DNA from: Rahnella sp. AA
Lineage (GTDB): Bacteria; Pseudomonadota; Gammaproteobacteria; Enterobacterales; Enterobacteriaceae
Reading direction: 5' to 3'
Assembly (NCBI RefSeq): GCF_002834385.1
Contig: NZ_PITQ01000017.1
Coordinates: forward strand, 1-64,000
DNA: 64,000 nt
The notes under the pieces: generated by a model
Told to the model about the DNA's origin: nothing
Database searches by the model: none
What the model saw: only the letters and a program-made list of their open reading frames with translations
Shown here: positions 35,154-44,342 of the stretch, one piece after another
Position numbering within the stretch: position 1 is the first letter of the stretch
Layout of the letters: each line of letters begins with the position of its first letter
Position numbers and translations under genes: made by a program

Positions 35154-35636
35154 ATGCCGCTGACATGTAGCTTTGTGCTGAACGGAATGGAAACATCAAT
35201 CTTAAGCTGTGCAGGTGTTGGCAATTTCCCCGCCTTTTCCGGTCGCTTTGCTGGTCGCAACAATCCGACATTAACAAACGTTGCAATGAGCGGGGCGTTA
35301 CCCGTGGGGCGTTATTACATCGTAAGCCGTGAGTCTGGCGGGCGTCTTGGTGCCGTTCGAATGGCTGCGTTGAAATATATCTATGGGGCTGCGCGTGAAG
35401 ATTGGTTTTCCCTGTACCGCGATGACGGAAAAATCAATGATGAGACTTTCATAGAGGGCGTGAAGCGTGGAAATTTCCGGCTTCATCCAATTGGGCCATT
35501 GGGTTTAAGTGAGGGCTGTATCACAATGACGTCACTTGCAGAGTTCGATTACCTACGCGCCGCGCTCATGGCAACATCTATGATTACAATTCCTGGCTCA
35601 TCCCTGAAGGCGCACGGAATCATGAAGGTTTCATAG
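35154..35636 (+). CDS. Tlde1-type T6SS effector (DUF2778, L,D-transpeptidase-like)
   Basis: 160-residue protein of the DUF2778/Tlde1 family, T6SS peptidoglycan toxins related to L,D-transpeptidases. The catalytic motif is HPIGPLGLSEGCITM with His111, Ser119 and Cys122. The N-terminal half has beta-rich segments (MSGALPVGRYYIVSRESGG). The gene lies directly behind hcp and its stop overlaps the start of a small membrane protein gene, the expected immunity partner. It has no signal peptide, as expected for a cargo delivered by the T6SS into the target periplasm. Function follows from family; not tested here. Confidence 0.85.
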   Translation: MPLTCSFVLNGMETSILSCAGVGNFPAFSGRFAGRNNPTLTNVAMSGALPVGRYYIVSRESGGRLGAVRMAALKYIYGAAREDWFSLYRDDGKINDETFIEGVKRGNFRLHPIGPLGLSEGCITMTSLAEFDYLRAALMATSMITIPGSSLKAHGIMKVS

Positions 35637-35899
35637 TGACTAAATGGCTTGTGCGGTTTCTGCTGGCTGTGGGGTACGTGCTGGCGTTCATAATCCTGAC
35701 CGTTCTGTTCACTCAGGTGATAGATAATTTTATCACTGAGAACACTATACGGGCTTATGCGGGCTTCTTTGGTGTGTATGATGCTGAAGGCATTCTTGAT
35801 GCATACCAGAACACAGCGGTGTGCGTGTCAGCGGTTGGTGGGGTGTTGGTTATTCTGCTTTGCCGTTGGTATGTGCTCAGAATGAAGAACCAAGACTGA
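35636..35899 (+). CDS. two-TM protein, candidate Tlde1 immunity
   Basis: 87-residue membrane protein with two predicted TM helices (about 5-27 and 57-80) and a short periplasmic loop with acidic residues. It starts at GTG, overlapping the last base of the effector stop (TAGTG), so the two are translationally coupled. Position and topology fit an immunity protein protecting the periplasm from the Tlde1 effector. The sequence itself was not recognised, so the role is inferred. Confidence 0.65.
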   Translation: MTKWLVRFLLAVGYVLAFIILTVLFTQVIDNFITENTIRAYAGFFGVYDAEGILDAYQNTAVCVSAVGGVLVILLCRWYVLRMKNQD

Positions 35900-36006
35900 T
35901 TTCACCATCAAAGCCATGCCGTAACATTCTCAAGTTGCTGTATGGCTTTTTCTTTGGTGTCGCGACGTGGAATCTATAAAACTGGAGTCTGTTCAATATT
36001 TTTCAT

Positions 36007-36444
36007 TTATTCTCCTGCGTAAGTCAGGAAGAAGGTTTCCTGAGTCATGTTTTCGAGGTCGTTCGGTGCTGACGCTTTCCATGTTTTGAAAATCACTTGC
36101 TCGTCACCATAAAAAACAACCGTTCCGACCATGCCATCATCATTCGCACTCGTTCGCAGATTAACCACGTGATAGGTGTTTTTGTCTTTGCCGTCCTGCT
36201 TTGCGAAGAACCAATTACCCTGACCGTATGCGGCACCATCTTGTTTGAATACAAACTTGATAACAGTATCTCTGACTTTATGAATTTCGACAGAGCGTCC
36301 AGCTGTTGAGCAACTTCCGTAGAAGGATTTTCCGTCTTTCTCACCACAGTAAACATAATCCCAAGGTGCGCCACTGTTGATGTATTCAGCTGCGTGCAGG
36401 CCACCAGATAAGGACAACATGGTTACCAGTAAAATTTTCTTCAT
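36007..36444 (-). CDS. secreted protein of unknown function
   Basis: 145 residues with a clean Sec signal (MKKILLVTMLSLSGGLHA) and a mature part with one probable disulfide pair (VYCGEKDGKSFYGSC) and otherwise soluble beta-rich sequence. I start at 36444 rather than 36495 because the signal peptide begins there. It converges on the effector cassette but is on the opposite strand. I do not recognise it; a second immunity-like or inhibitor role is conceivable given its neighbours, but there is no direct evidence. Confidence 0.6.
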   Translation of the reverse strand: MKKILLVTMLSLSGGLHAAEYINSGAPWDYVYCGEKDGKSFYGSCSTAGRSVEIHKVRDTVIKFVFKQDGAAYGQGNWFFAKQDGKDKNTYHVVNLRTSANDDGMVGTVVFYGDEQVIFKTWKASAPNDLENMTQETFFLTYAGE

Positions 36445-36531
36445 GGTGGATATTTCCGGATAGAATTTTGAGTTGTTAGGAATTTTCTTGTGCATTTAGT
36501 GCGATACATAACGCAAATTCTATGCGATGGG

Positions 36532-36687
36532 TCATTGAATGCCATGTACAGAAGCAATAGCGATATTGTGCAACGCTTTAGCGTTATGCATATTCTCGCG
36601 GTTATCCTCGATGACCTGAACGGTTTGTGCCTGAACACTGCCCGTGAGGAGGGCTGCCGTAATCAGGTATTTTATGAGGGCTTTCAT
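36532..36687 (-). CDS. 51-residue secreted peptide
   Basis: Very short gene. The product MKALIKYLITAALLTGSVQA is a complete signal peptide followed by only 31 mature residues. It starts 14 bases after the stop of the preceding 73-codon gene, with AGGAG 10 bases upstream. It is probably the last member of the autotransporter operon. Function unknown. Confidence 0.6.
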   Translation of the reverse strand: MKALIKYLITAALLTGSVQAQTVQVIEDNRENMHNAKALHNIAIASVHGIQ

Positions 36688-36701
36688 TGTTCCGGGGCTC
36701 C

Positions 36702-36923
36702 TTAGTTCACCGGTTCCCAGCTCACCAGCACCGCGACTTCATCGGGTTTCGCGATGAATTTACTGAGCGTCGCGGTGTGGCCGTCTCGCATCATTACTGA
36801 TACAGCCACGCCGGTGACACCGTCAGACAGGGGTGTTTCCTCAACCCGCTGTAACATTTTCAGGCAGGTGTATTGCTGCTCCGGGGGTAAATGTTTGAAC
36901 TGATCGGTATGGTGTTTTTTCAT
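36702..36923 (-). CDS. small cytoplasmic protein of unknown function
   Basis: 73 residues without signal or TM segment. Its start overlaps the stop of the lipoprotein gene by four bases (ATGA), so it is translated together with it. Slightly acidic; no recognised motif. Confidence 0.6.
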   Translation of the reverse strand: MKKHHTDQFKHLPPEQQYTCLKMLQRVEETPLSDGVTGVAVSVMMRDGHTATLSKFIAKPDEVAVLVSWEPVN

Positions 36924-37336
36924 ACTGTCGTCCTGCCGTAAATCTGCCCGTCACGCATCAGCACCACTTTATGTGTGCGCTTGTAGTAGATCGCCGTAAA
37001 AATGCCTTTGCGGTAAACCTGAGCATCCGCGTTATCTTCATCCAGTGCTGCTGCCGTGCTTTCGATGTATCCCTGCTTATCTGCGGGAAAGATTTTGATA
37101 TCAATACCTTTGATTCGGACATGCACGACGCGTTTGGCCGTCTGCGCATATTGCTTTGCCGCATTTTCCATTGCCTGCTTCATTGCCGTATTCTGAACCG
37201 CCGTCTGGCGGTTTTGCTCAGCGATATAACACGCGTCTTTGGATATTCCCTGCGCCTGGCAATCCGCCATCCGGGATGCCTGAGATGAACAACCGGCGAG
37301 CAAAACCAGCGTCGTGGCGATAAAAATTTTTTTCAT
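36920..37336 (-). CDS. small lipoprotein in the autotransporter operon
   Basis: 138-residue lipoprotein: signal MKKIFIATTLVLLAG then lipobox Cys, followed by a DCQAQGISKDAC segment with two Cys and a soluble basic-acidic domain (about 70-135). It lies 70 bases after the trimeric autotransporter gene, on the same strand. Lipoproteins accompany some trimeric autotransporters and help their export (SadB- or TpgA-like role), so a similar role is possible, but I could not match the sequence to those families. Confidence 0.7.
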   Translation of the reverse strand: MKKIFIATTLVLLAGCSSQASRMADCQAQGISKDACYIAEQNRQTAVQNTAMKQAMENAAKQYAQTAKRVVHVRIKGIDIKIFPADKQGYIESTAAALDEDNADAQVYRKGIFTAIYYKRTHKVVLMRDGQIYGRTTV

Positions 37337-37367
37337 AAAATGCCCGTTAAATTCGTTCAGTTGTATG

Positions 37368-37393
37368 CCGTGGCTGACTTTTGCCAGCCACGG
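37368..37393. other. hairpin between autotransporter and lipoprotein genes
   Basis: CCGTGGCTG / CAGCCACGG with an 8-base loop, just after the autotransporter stop. There is no T run, so it may only attenuate or stabilise the transcript. Confidence 0.55.
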
Positions 37394-37405
37394 ATAATGA
37401 TTTTA

Positions 37406-39127
37406 TTACCAGCCCACGCTCACACCTGCGCCGTAACCGACATTGTCCTGTGAGTCGTCGGAAACGGTCATTTTGACGATAGTGGCGTGCCCGGCGTGGA
37501 AGGAAGCGCCGACGGAAAGCGCATTTTCGGAATCGTAACCCCCGATGCCTGCACCGACGGCAAACTGCTGGGATTCCTGAACCTGAGGGATATTGGCCTG
37601 AGCCATCGCGGAGGCAGAGCCTGCAGCGGCTTCTTTTTTGTTGTCATCAACCTCAGATTTCAATGAACTGAATTTCTGATTGGTGTAGGACTCAGATTCC
37701 GAAAGAACCTGTTTATCTGCCTGATAGCGCGCATGAGATTCTGACAACACTTCGGCATGATTCTGCTCAGCCTCAATATTGAGGGAGGTAATTTGTGCAT
37801 CGTAATATGCAGAGCGGACTTCTTGCTGAACGACCGGCTGCTGAGCCGGGGTTGCGGTAAGCTTTTCGATGGTTTGATGATCGGCCGTTTGCTGGGTTAT
37901 CAGGGAATGCACTGCGGCGTTGGTAGCGGCAGCATTCATTTGGGTGAGACGGGTGTTGCTGTCTTGCTGAACGACCGGGATAGATGCCTGGACTATCGCT
38001 TTGGTCTGAGCGGCATCGTGCGCGGCAAGCATTCCCTGAATGCGATCCGACTGGCGGATATTTTCACGGGCGTTTGCGCCATCAATACTTTCCTGTGCGG
38101 CTTGTGTGGCTTTATCCTGCTCGGTGTCCGTGCCTAACTGGCGTACTTTGTCGTGAGCGTAAAGTTTTTGATCGACTTTCTGATTGGCAGTTTGCTGTGC
38201 TTTATCCGCGGCATTTTGAGCCTGCTGAATACCGTGATCCTGGTCAGTATCAGTGCCCAGTTGGCGTTTTTTGTCATTAGCGTAAAGCGACTGATCAACT
38301 TTACCTGCAATTGCATTTTTATTTGACGCAATATCCAGCTTGTTTTGGTTTGCTTCGTTGCCCAATGCGACGGTCACAACGTGGTCGGTATCAACCTGAG
38401 ACGACAGATTTTTCACAGCACTGTTGGTATCCGCAATGTTGTGCGTATTGTCCGTAATCTGGTTTGCCAGCCTCTGGTTGACAGTAGCCTGTGCCGCCTT
38501 GTTGGCAGCGATGTCGTCTTTGTTCTGGTTAACGCCTTGGGCGGTTGCACGGATCAAACCTGCGTTATCGTCGATGTCTTTGCGGTTATCGGCAATTGCA
38601 TCCTGATTGGCCTTAATCAACCCGGATTGGACAAAGTTGCCTTTAAGCGCTGCGGTAGCATTAATACTGGCATGTGTTGCAGTCGTCTGAGCTGTTTGAA
38701 TCGCAGCGTCCTGTTCAACGTTTTTAGCAGCATTATTGTCAATATCTACTTGCGCAACCATGATGGCATGGTGGTTATTATCAATCTTGTTGTTAGACCA
38801 GTTAACATCATGCTGAAGGGAAGATAGCGAATTATCCTGTGATTTTTCATGGGTTTGTGCTGCTTTCAAAGCATCGAAACGAACTTTCAATTCCGTCTGA
38901 GAAGGGACGCTGGTAGGTGCTGCTGCTTGAGGTTTTTGTACGTCAACATCAGAAGCCGAAACAGGAGCCGCAGCGACTGCCATAGCCGCAACAGTGACCG
39001 CCATTAAAACACGGCGAATGGTCGAAGCCGATACTCCGAAATAACGCGCCAATTCCGATTTGTTATGATTCCCTGCGATGTAAGCATTAACGATCTGAGT
39101 ATTACGGTCTGTTACCTGAGCTTTCAT
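37406..39127 (-). CDS. trimeric autotransporter with an N-terminal HTH
   Basis: 573 residues if started at 39127 (GGAAAAA before the ATG). The order is unusual: residues 1-42 carry a helix-turn-helix (KSELARYFGVSASTIRRVL), followed by a signal-like stretch (MAVTVAAMAVAAAPVSASA), a long stalk of coiled-coil/YadA-like repeats rich in Asp, Asn, Gln and Ala (for example paired VDQSLYANDKKRQLGTDTDQD-like units), and a C-terminal YadA-type anchor with four strands (from about 510: QFAVGAGIGGYDSENAL, VGYGAGVSVGW). The stalk and anchor make it a surface adhesin; the HTH in front of a signal peptide is unexplained. Confidence 0.82.
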   Translation of the reverse strand: MKAQVTDRNTQIVNAYIAGNHNKSELARYFGVSASTIRRVLMAVTVAAMAVAAAPVSASDVDVQKPQAAAPTSVPSQTELKVRFDALKAAQTHEKSQDNSLSSLQHDVNWSNNKIDNNHHAIMVAQVDIDNNAAKNVEQDAAIQTAQTTATHASINATAALKGNFVQSGLIKANQDAIADNRKDIDDNAGLIRATAQGVNQNKDDIAANKAAQATVNQRLANQITDNTHNIADTNSAVKNLSSQVDTDHVVTVALGNEANQNKLDIASNKNAIAGKVDQSLYANDKKRQLGTDTDQDHGIQQAQNAADKAQQTANQKVDQKLYAHDKVRQLGTDTEQDKATQAAQESIDGANARENIRQSDRIQGMLAAHDAAQTKAIVQASIPVVQQDSNTRLTQMNAAATNAAVHSLITQQTADHQTIEKLTATPAQQPVVQQEVRSAYYDAQITSLNIEAEQNHAEVLSESHARYQADKQVLSESESYTNQKFSSLKSEVDDNKKEAAAGSASAMAQANIPQVQESQQFAVGAGIGGYDSENALSVGASFHAGHATIVKMTVSDDSQDNVGYGAGVSVGW

Positions 39128-39455
39128 GAGTTTTTTCCGACATTGAAATAAGTATCTAATAGCGACAAATAAATGCACCAGCAGGACGACATTTCTGTCC
39201 CCTTACGAAAATCATACATACGATGAATGTGACTTGTTTCACACATTCACGGTCATTTGACTTATGTCAAGAAACGTAAAGTTAAACCGCTACATGAAAT
39301 TGTTTCACTTAGCGCGATTATTTGTAGCTAACAGACACTGTTTTATGCCTCTAAAGAGGTAAAAACTCGGATTTTTGGTAGCGGATAGCGACGTAATGAA
39401 ATCCCTACGGGATTCTTGTACAATGTGTCGGGCTTAAGAAATTGGAGATAAGGCT
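39128..39455. other. promoter region of the autotransporter operon and the HTH gene
   Basis: 328 AT-rich bases between divergent genes. Several short inverted segments exist but no known operator was recognised. The small HTH protein encoded next to it is the likely regulator. Confidence 0.5.
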
Positions 39456-39782
39456 ATGGCAGATAACGCAAATGAGTTTTTGGATTACGTTCAGCGGTTG
39501 AATATCGATCAGCCGGCGTTGTGTATCCTGCTTGGCTTGCCCCGCAGTACATTAAATAAGTGGATTAACGGCACAGTGACGCAAATTCCTCAGGTGGCAG
39601 TGACGGCGGTGAGAATGTTGTGGTTCATGCGAGAAAGCGATGAAGCCCTGTTCGAAAAATGGGCGATGGTGCAGGATTTTGGTGTGACAGCAGAATATGC
39701 GGTGAACGATAAAGCGCAGGTATTTCTGCATACCATTAAGCGTGAACCGAGCACGCCGATTAAAAGATTACTGAGTAAATAA
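39456..39782 (+). CDS. small HTH DNA-binding protein
   Basis: 108-residue protein with an XRE-like HTH in the N-terminal half (ALCILLGLPRSTLNKWINGT) and a helical C-terminal half. It diverges from the autotransporter operon across a 328-base gap and could regulate it. The ribosome site is good (GGAG 8 bases upstream). A strong terminator follows. Confidence 0.72.
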   Translation: MADNANEFLDYVQRLNIDQPALCILLGLPRSTLNKWINGTVTQIPQVAVTAVRMLWFMRESDEALFEKWAMVQDFGVTAEYAVNDKAQVFLHTIKREPSTPIKRLLSK

Positions 39783-39820
39783 GTTTTCAGGCGGGAGTAA
39801 AAGGGCGCTAAAAGCCCGTT

Positions 39821-39861
39821 AAAAAAGGCGATAGACCTGCTGAGGTTTATCGCCTTTTTTA
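39821..39861. terminator. strong bidirectional terminator
   Basis: AAAGGCGATAGACCT paired with AGGTTTATCGCCTTT, with A and T runs on both sides. Confidence 0.88.
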
Positions 39862-39882
39862 TTTATGCGTTGAGCAAATTGT

Positions 39883-40188
39883 TCAGACAACAACCTCAAA
39901 AATCATCTTAACGGGTTCGATATTGGTGAAGTTGGCCACGTCTGCCACAAAGTCAGCGGCGTTATCTTTCATGCCTTGCTCAAAATCTTCCATTGAATTG
40001 CAGTAAATATGGCATGCCGCGATAAACGGAGCATCGGCCGGGGCATTTTCAGGGATTTTGTCGATGGCATAGGAATGGCAAAACGCTCCCATGCGGCTTT
40101 TAATCAGCGGCAAATGCACGTCACGGTAATAGTCATGATCAAAGGTTCCGTTTTTGATGTTTGGGTATAGCACGCTGTATTTAATCAA
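39883..40188 (-). CDS. EthD-domain protein
   Basis: 101-residue EthD-family protein, a small dimeric ferredoxin-like fold found in many bacteria, sometimes linked to degradation of ethers or to dye-decolorising systems, usually of unknown function. It begins MIKYSVLYPNIKNGTFDHDYYRDVHLPLI in outline; the key helix motif is HDYYRDVHLPL. Monocistronic. Confidence 0.8.
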   Translation of the reverse strand: MIKYSVLYPNIKNGTFDHDYYRDVHLPLIKSRMGAFCHSYAIDKIPENAPADAPFIAACHIYCNSMEDFEQGMKDNAADFVADVANFTNIEPVKMIFEVVV

Positions 40189-40349
40189 TTTATTACCTTC
40201 GATATTTAAAATATAGAGCAGAGAAGAGAGTCAAAACAGACAAATAGTCTAGCGCACGGTTAATGACCTTGCCGCGCCTTTTGTGCCCGAAAACGTCTGA
40301 GTTTCGCGATGTACTACGCTTAGACGATGGCATTTTAAAAGGACGATAC

Positions 40350-41696
40350 ATGGGTTTTCTGGGATGGACCGCCGCAGTGGGCGGATTGTTGTTAATTATG
40401 TCTCTGGCGTCGGGATGGATTTCCCGCGGGCCGGTGACGACTTTTGGATTGTATCTTGCTGCAGGTGTGGTGTGCGGCCCCTGGGTTCTGGATTTACTGC
40501 ACGTTGATCTGGTGGCGTATTCAACGCTGACTGCGCGTTTTACCGAAATCGCGATGGCTGCTTCGCTCTTTATTACCGGCCTCAAGCTCAGGTTGCCTTT
40601 CCGTTCGCAAAGCTGGCGTGTCGGCGCGGTGCTGGCGTTTCCCGCGATGCTGCTGACGGTGCTGTGCGTTACCGTGATGACACATTACATCACCGGCCTT
40701 TCCTGGCCGCTGGCGCTGGCTTTGGGTGCGATTATCGCACCCACGGATCCCGTTCTGGCGAGCATGATTGCGGTCAATGATGCGAATGACGATGACGGCC
40801 TTCGGGTTGCGCTGTCGAGCGAAGCGGGGATGAACGACGGCTCGGCGCTGCCTGTTCTGATGCTGGCTTTGATGTTGTTTACCGCGCACGAAGGGTTGTC
40901 GTCGGAGGCCATCTGGCACTGGGCGTGGCGAGATGTTGTTTGGGCACTGCTCGGCGGGCTGGGGATTGGTTTCGCGATGGGGAAAGGGGTCGGGCTGATC
41001 GCTACGCGGTTTCACAGCAAACAGCGGTCGGTTGCGCCGAGTGATTTTCTGGCGCTGTCGCTGATTGCGCTGAGTTATGCCGCCGCGCAAAGCCTCGATG
41101 CATCGGGCTTTCTGGCGGCTTTTGCGGCGGGCGTCGGGTTGCGCAGTGCTGAGGTGCGTGTGGTATCGCTGCATCCGCCGGAAGATCTGGAAGAAGGGCG
41201 GCGGCCACCGCCCGCAGAAGGGATGGTAAACCCTCATCAGCGCCACAGTATGCAGGCGGAAATGCCGCGAAACTCTATCGGGCTGATGGTCGGCGATGCG
41301 TTGTCCTTCGGGGATACCATTGAGCGAATTTTTGCCGCCGGGATTGTGATGGTGCTGGGGATAACGCTGGCCGAACACTGGGAGCCGATGGGGCTGCTGA
41401 TCGCCGCCATTTTATTTATCGTTATCCGCCCGCTTGCCGTATATCTCACGACAATGGGCATCCGCGTGCCGCACGGACGAAGGCTAATGATTGGTTGGTT
41501 TGGCATTCGCGGGATTGGCAGTATGAACTACATTGCTTATGCCTGGACGCACGGGCTGCACGGCGCGGACGCTAATTACATGACCAATATTGCGTTTACG
41601 GTGATCGTCGCCAGCGTGGTTATCCACGGGCTGACGGTATCGCCGGTGCTGCACTGGCGCCAGTCGAGGCAGGCTGCGAGGGCGCAAAAAGAATAG
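40350..41696 (+). CDS. CPA1-type Na+(K+)/H+ antiporter
   Basis: 448-residue, 12-13-TM cation:proton antiporter of the CPA1/NhaP group. The ion-binding motif IAPTDPVLAS in TM5 holds the Thr-Asp-Pro triplet, and SSEAGMNDGSALP carries the second essential acidic residue (Asn-Asp). There is a cytoplasmic insert rich in Pro and Arg (about 295-325). I start at 40350, with AAGGAC 7 bases upstream; an earlier in-frame ATG at 40263 would add 29 poorly plausible residues. Monocistronic and followed by a terminator. Ion preference unknown. Confidence 0.88.
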   Translation: MGFLGWTAAVGGLLLIMSLASGWISRGPVTTFGLYLAAGVVCGPWVLDLLHVDLVAYSTLTARFTEIAMAASLFITGLKLRLPFRSQSWRVGAVLAFPAMLLTVLCVTVMTHYITGLSWPLALALGAIIAPTDPVLASMIAVNDANDDDGLRVALSSEAGMNDGSALPVLMLALMLFTAHEGLSSEAIWHWAWRDVVWALLGGLGIGFAMGKGVGLIATRFHSKQRSVAPSDFLALSLIALSYAAAQSLDASGFLAAFAAGVGLRSAEVRVVSLHPPEDLEEGRRPPPAEGMVNPHQRHSMQAEMPRNSIGLMVGDALSFGDTIERIFAAGIVMVLGITLAEHWEPMGLLIAAILFIVIRPLAVYLTTMGIRVPHGRRLMIGWFGIRGIGSMNYIAYAWTHGLHGADANYMTNIAFTVIVASVVIHGLTVSPVLHWRQSRQAARAQKE

Positions 41697-41710
41697 AACA
41701 GGTAGAAACG

Positions 41711-41738
41711 AAAACGGACGCTCAGGGCGTCCGTTTTT
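41711..41738. terminator. bidirectional terminator, antiporter/znuB
   Basis: AAAACGGACGC / GGCGTCCGTTTTT stem between the two converging transcripts. Confidence 0.85.
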
Positions 41739-41765
41739 ACAGGTGTTTCTTTAGTGATATTGCCG

Positions 41766-42551
41766 TCAGGCAATCTGCTTTTTGCCGAGACTGAGCATAA
41801 ACAGCACCGCAGCGGAAAGCACAACGGACGGGCCCGCCGGTGTGTCGTAGAATGCTGAAAACGTCAGACCGGCTGTGACGGCGATAATGCCAATCGCAAT
41901 TGCCACGGTCGCCATCTGTTCAGGTGTTTTCGCAAAGCGTCGCGCCGTGGCGGCAGGAATAATCAGCAGCGATGTGATGATCAGCGCCCCGACAAATTTC
42001 ATCGCCAGACCAATAGTCAGCGCCGTGACCAGCATCAGGATGATCCGCGAACGTTGCAGGTTTACACCGTCGACGTGCGCCAGTTCCGGGCTGATGGTCA
42101 TCGAAAGTAACGCCCGCCATTGCCAGCAAAGTACCGCAATCACGATAGTAACACCGACGGCAATCATCCAGATATCGCTGTAGGTCACCGACAGCAAATC
42201 ACCGAACAGATACGCCATCAGATCCACGCGAACGCCGGACATCAGGCTGACCACCACCAGACCGAGCGATAATGCGCTGTGCGCCATAATCCCCAGCAGG
42301 GTATCGACGGCCAGATGCGGTTTGCGCTCCAGCGCTACCAGCAAAACTGCCAGCAATAATGTCACGGCAATGACGGTGTAAAACGGATTGACGTTGAGCA
42401 GCAGGCCGAACGCGACGCCGAGCAGGGACGCGTGAGCCAGTGTATCGCCGAAATAGGACATACGGCGCCAGACGACAAAAGAGCCCAGCGGACCGGCGGC
42501 AATCGCCAGCAAAACACCGGCGATCCAGCCGGGTAATAACAGCGCGATCAT
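41766..42551 (-). CDS. znuB: zinc ABC transporter permease
   Basis: Inner-membrane permease of the ZnuABC high-affinity zinc importer, 261 residues with about 8 TM helices; [15 protein letters not shown] is the family signature near residue 35. Its ATGA start overlaps the znuC stop by four bases. It passes zinc delivered by ZnuA into the cytoplasm. Same gene order as in other enterics (znuC-znuB on one strand, znuA divergent). Confidence 0.96.
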   Translation of the reverse strand: MIALLLPGWIAGVLLAIAAGPLGSFVVWRRMSYFGDTLAHASLLGVAFGLLLNVNPFYTVIAVTLLLAVLLVALERKPHLAVDTLLGIMAHSALSLGLVVVSLMSGVRVDLMAYLFGDLLSVTYSDIWMIAVGVTIVIAVLCWQWRALLSMTISPELAHVDGVNLQRSRIILMLVTALTIGLAMKFVGALIITSLLIIPAATARRFAKTPEQMATVAIAIGIIAVTAGLTFSAFYDTPAGPSVVLSAAVLFMLSLGKKQIA

Positions 42552-43306
42552 GCGTCACGGCCTCCGGTGTTGCGCAAAATAATCTTCCCTTTTAAATCGT
42601 GGCGATGATTATGGTTATGACGGTAAATGGCCAGCTGTTCTGCTCCCCGGTTGCCAAACATGGCAATAAATTCAGGGTGTGTGGACACGACTTCCGGTGA
42701 GCCGGAACAGCAAATATGCTGATTCAGGCACAACACTTCGTCGGTTTTCGCCATCACCAGATGCAGGTCGTGCGACACCATCAGCACGGCGCAACCGAGC
42801 TCACAGCGCAGGTTGTCGATAAGGTTGTACAGCGCAACCTGGCCGTTGACGTCTACGCCTTGCGTCGGTTCATCGAGCACCAGAAGTTGCGGGCCGTTGA
42901 GAAGCGCGCGCGCCAGTAAAACGCGCTGGTTTTCACCGCCGGATAATTTTTGCATCGGCTGATCGAGAAGATGCGCCGCCTGAACGCGTTTCAGCGCAGG
43001 CAAAATATCGCTTTTTTTCACGCCGGGTTTCAGGCGCATAAAACGACTGACGGTCAGCGGCATCGTCGGGTCAAGATGAATTTTTTGCGGAACATAGCCG
43101 ATGCGTAAGCCCGGCTCGCACGTCATCGTGCCTTCGGTTGGCGCAATCAGGCCAAGCACAACGCGCACTAACGTTGATTTCCCGGCACCATTCGGGCCAA
43201 GCAGGGTCAGTATTTTCCCCGGTTGCAGGCTCAGCGAGATGTTGGACAACACGCGGCGTGTACCGAAAGTAACCGAGATATTTTGAAGCGTAGCTAATGT
43301 GGGCAT
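42548..43306 (-). CDS. znuC: zinc ABC transporter ATPase
   Basis: 252-residue ATP-binding subunit of ZnuABC: Walker [10 protein letters not shown] (about 38-46), signature LSGGENQRV and Walker [11 protein letters not shown]. The C-terminal His-rich tail (RHNHNHRH) is also seen in E. coli ZnuC. First gene of the znuCB operon, divergent from znuA across a shared Zur site. Confidence 0.96.
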   Translation of the reverse strand: MPTLATLQNISVTFGTRRVLSNISLSLQPGKILTLLGPNGAGKSTLVRVVLGLIAPTEGTMTCEPGLRIGYVPQKIHLDPTMPLTVSRFMRLKPGVKKSDILPALKRVQAAHLLDQPMQKLSGGENQRVLLARALLNGPQLLVLDEPTQGVDVNGQVALYNLIDNLRCELGCAVLMVSHDLHLVMAKTDEVLCLNQHICCSGSPEVVSTHPEFIAMFGNRGAEQLAIYRHNHNHRHDLKGKIILRNTGGRDA

Positions 43307-43330
43307 GTCATAGGGTCTTGCAGAACAAAT

Positions 43331-43353
43331 CGGATGTTATAATATTGCGTTTC
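43331..43353. promoter_or_regulatory. Zur box of the znu promoters
   Basis: CGGATGTTATAATATTGCGTTTC lies between znuC and znuA. It matches the Zur pattern (GAAATGTTATAATATAACATTTC) best in its left and central parts. It serves both divergent transcripts. Confidence 0.7.
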
Positions 43354-43401
43354 GCGAAAAATAACCAGTTTTCCCCCAACACGAAGATGAGTTCACCCCG
43401 C

Positions 43402-44322
43402 ATGATACAGAAAAAAAGCGTTAAACGGATGTTACTGGCCGCCGCAATATTGAGTTCCGGTGTGGTTTTCAACACACAGGCCGTCGTTTTGGCTTCTGTT
43501 CGCCCGCTGGGTTTTATCGCTTCAGCGATTGCCGATGGTGTTATGCCGACTGAAGTTTTGCTGCCGGACGGAGCATCACCGCATGATTTTGCGCTGCGTC
43601 CTTCGGATATTGCGCGTATGCGCAGCGCCGATCTGGTGGTGTGGGTGGGGCCGGAAATGGAAGCCTTCATGACGAAATCGGCTGCGCAACTGTCGCCGAA
43701 CCGTCAGGTAGAAATTGCGATGCTGCCCGCGGTAAAACCGTTGCTGATAAAAGGCAGCGATGATGATGAGCATGACCACGGTCACGACGATGGCGATCAT
43801 CATCATGGCGAATACAATATGCACGTCTGGCTGTCGCCGGAAATCGCACGCGAGACCGCGATTGTCATTCATAACAAGCTCGTAGCGCTGGTTCCGCAGA
43901 AAAAGCAACAATTAGATGCAAATTTGTCGCATTTTGAAGAGAGCTTGACAAAAGCTGACAAAAACCTTGGTAGTATTCTGCAACCTGTTCAGGGTAAGGG
44001 ATATTTTGTTTTTCACGATGCCTATGGCTACTTTGAAAAACACTTCGGCCTTTCGCCACTTGGTCACTTCACGATCAATCCCGAAATACAACCTGGCGCA
44101 CAGCGTTTACATCTCATTCGAACACAGTTGGTTGAGCAAAAAGCGACCTGCATTTTTGCTGAGCCACAATTCAGGCCAGCCGTTATAACGGCTGTTGCCC
44201 AGGGAACAACAGTGCGTATGGGCACATTGGATCCGCTGGGGAGCGGCATTGTATTGGGTGCGGACAGCTACGTGAACTTTCTGTCACAGCTGACGAACCA
44301 GTATTTGAGCTGCCTGAAGTAA
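43402..44322 (+). CDS. znuA: periplasmic zinc-binding protein
   Basis: Substrate-binding protein of ZnuABC. It has a signal sequence, zinc ligands (His in [23 protein letters not shown]) and a His/Asp-rich loop ([18 protein letters not shown]) that helps catch zinc. I place the start at 43402, as the following sequence aligns with E. coli ZnuA; an ATG at 43387 is possible. Divergent from znuCB with the Zur box in between. Confidence 0.93.
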   Translation: MIQKKSVKRMLLAAAILSSGVVFNTQAVVLASVRPLGFIASAIADGVMPTEVLLPDGASPHDFALRPSDIARMRSADLVVWVGPEMEAFMTKSAAQLSPNRQVEIAMLPAVKPLLIKGSDDDEHDHGHDDGDHHHGEYNMHVWLSPEIARETAIVIHNKLVALVPQKKQQLDANLSHFEESLTKADKNLGSILQPVQGKGYFVFHDAYGYFEKHFGLSPLGHFTINPEIQPGAQRLHLIRTQLVEQKATCIFAEPQFRPAVITAVAQGTTVRMGTLDPLGSGIVLGADSYVNFLSQLTNQYLSCLK

Positions 44323-44342
44323 GCTAAAAGGACAGAATTTAA

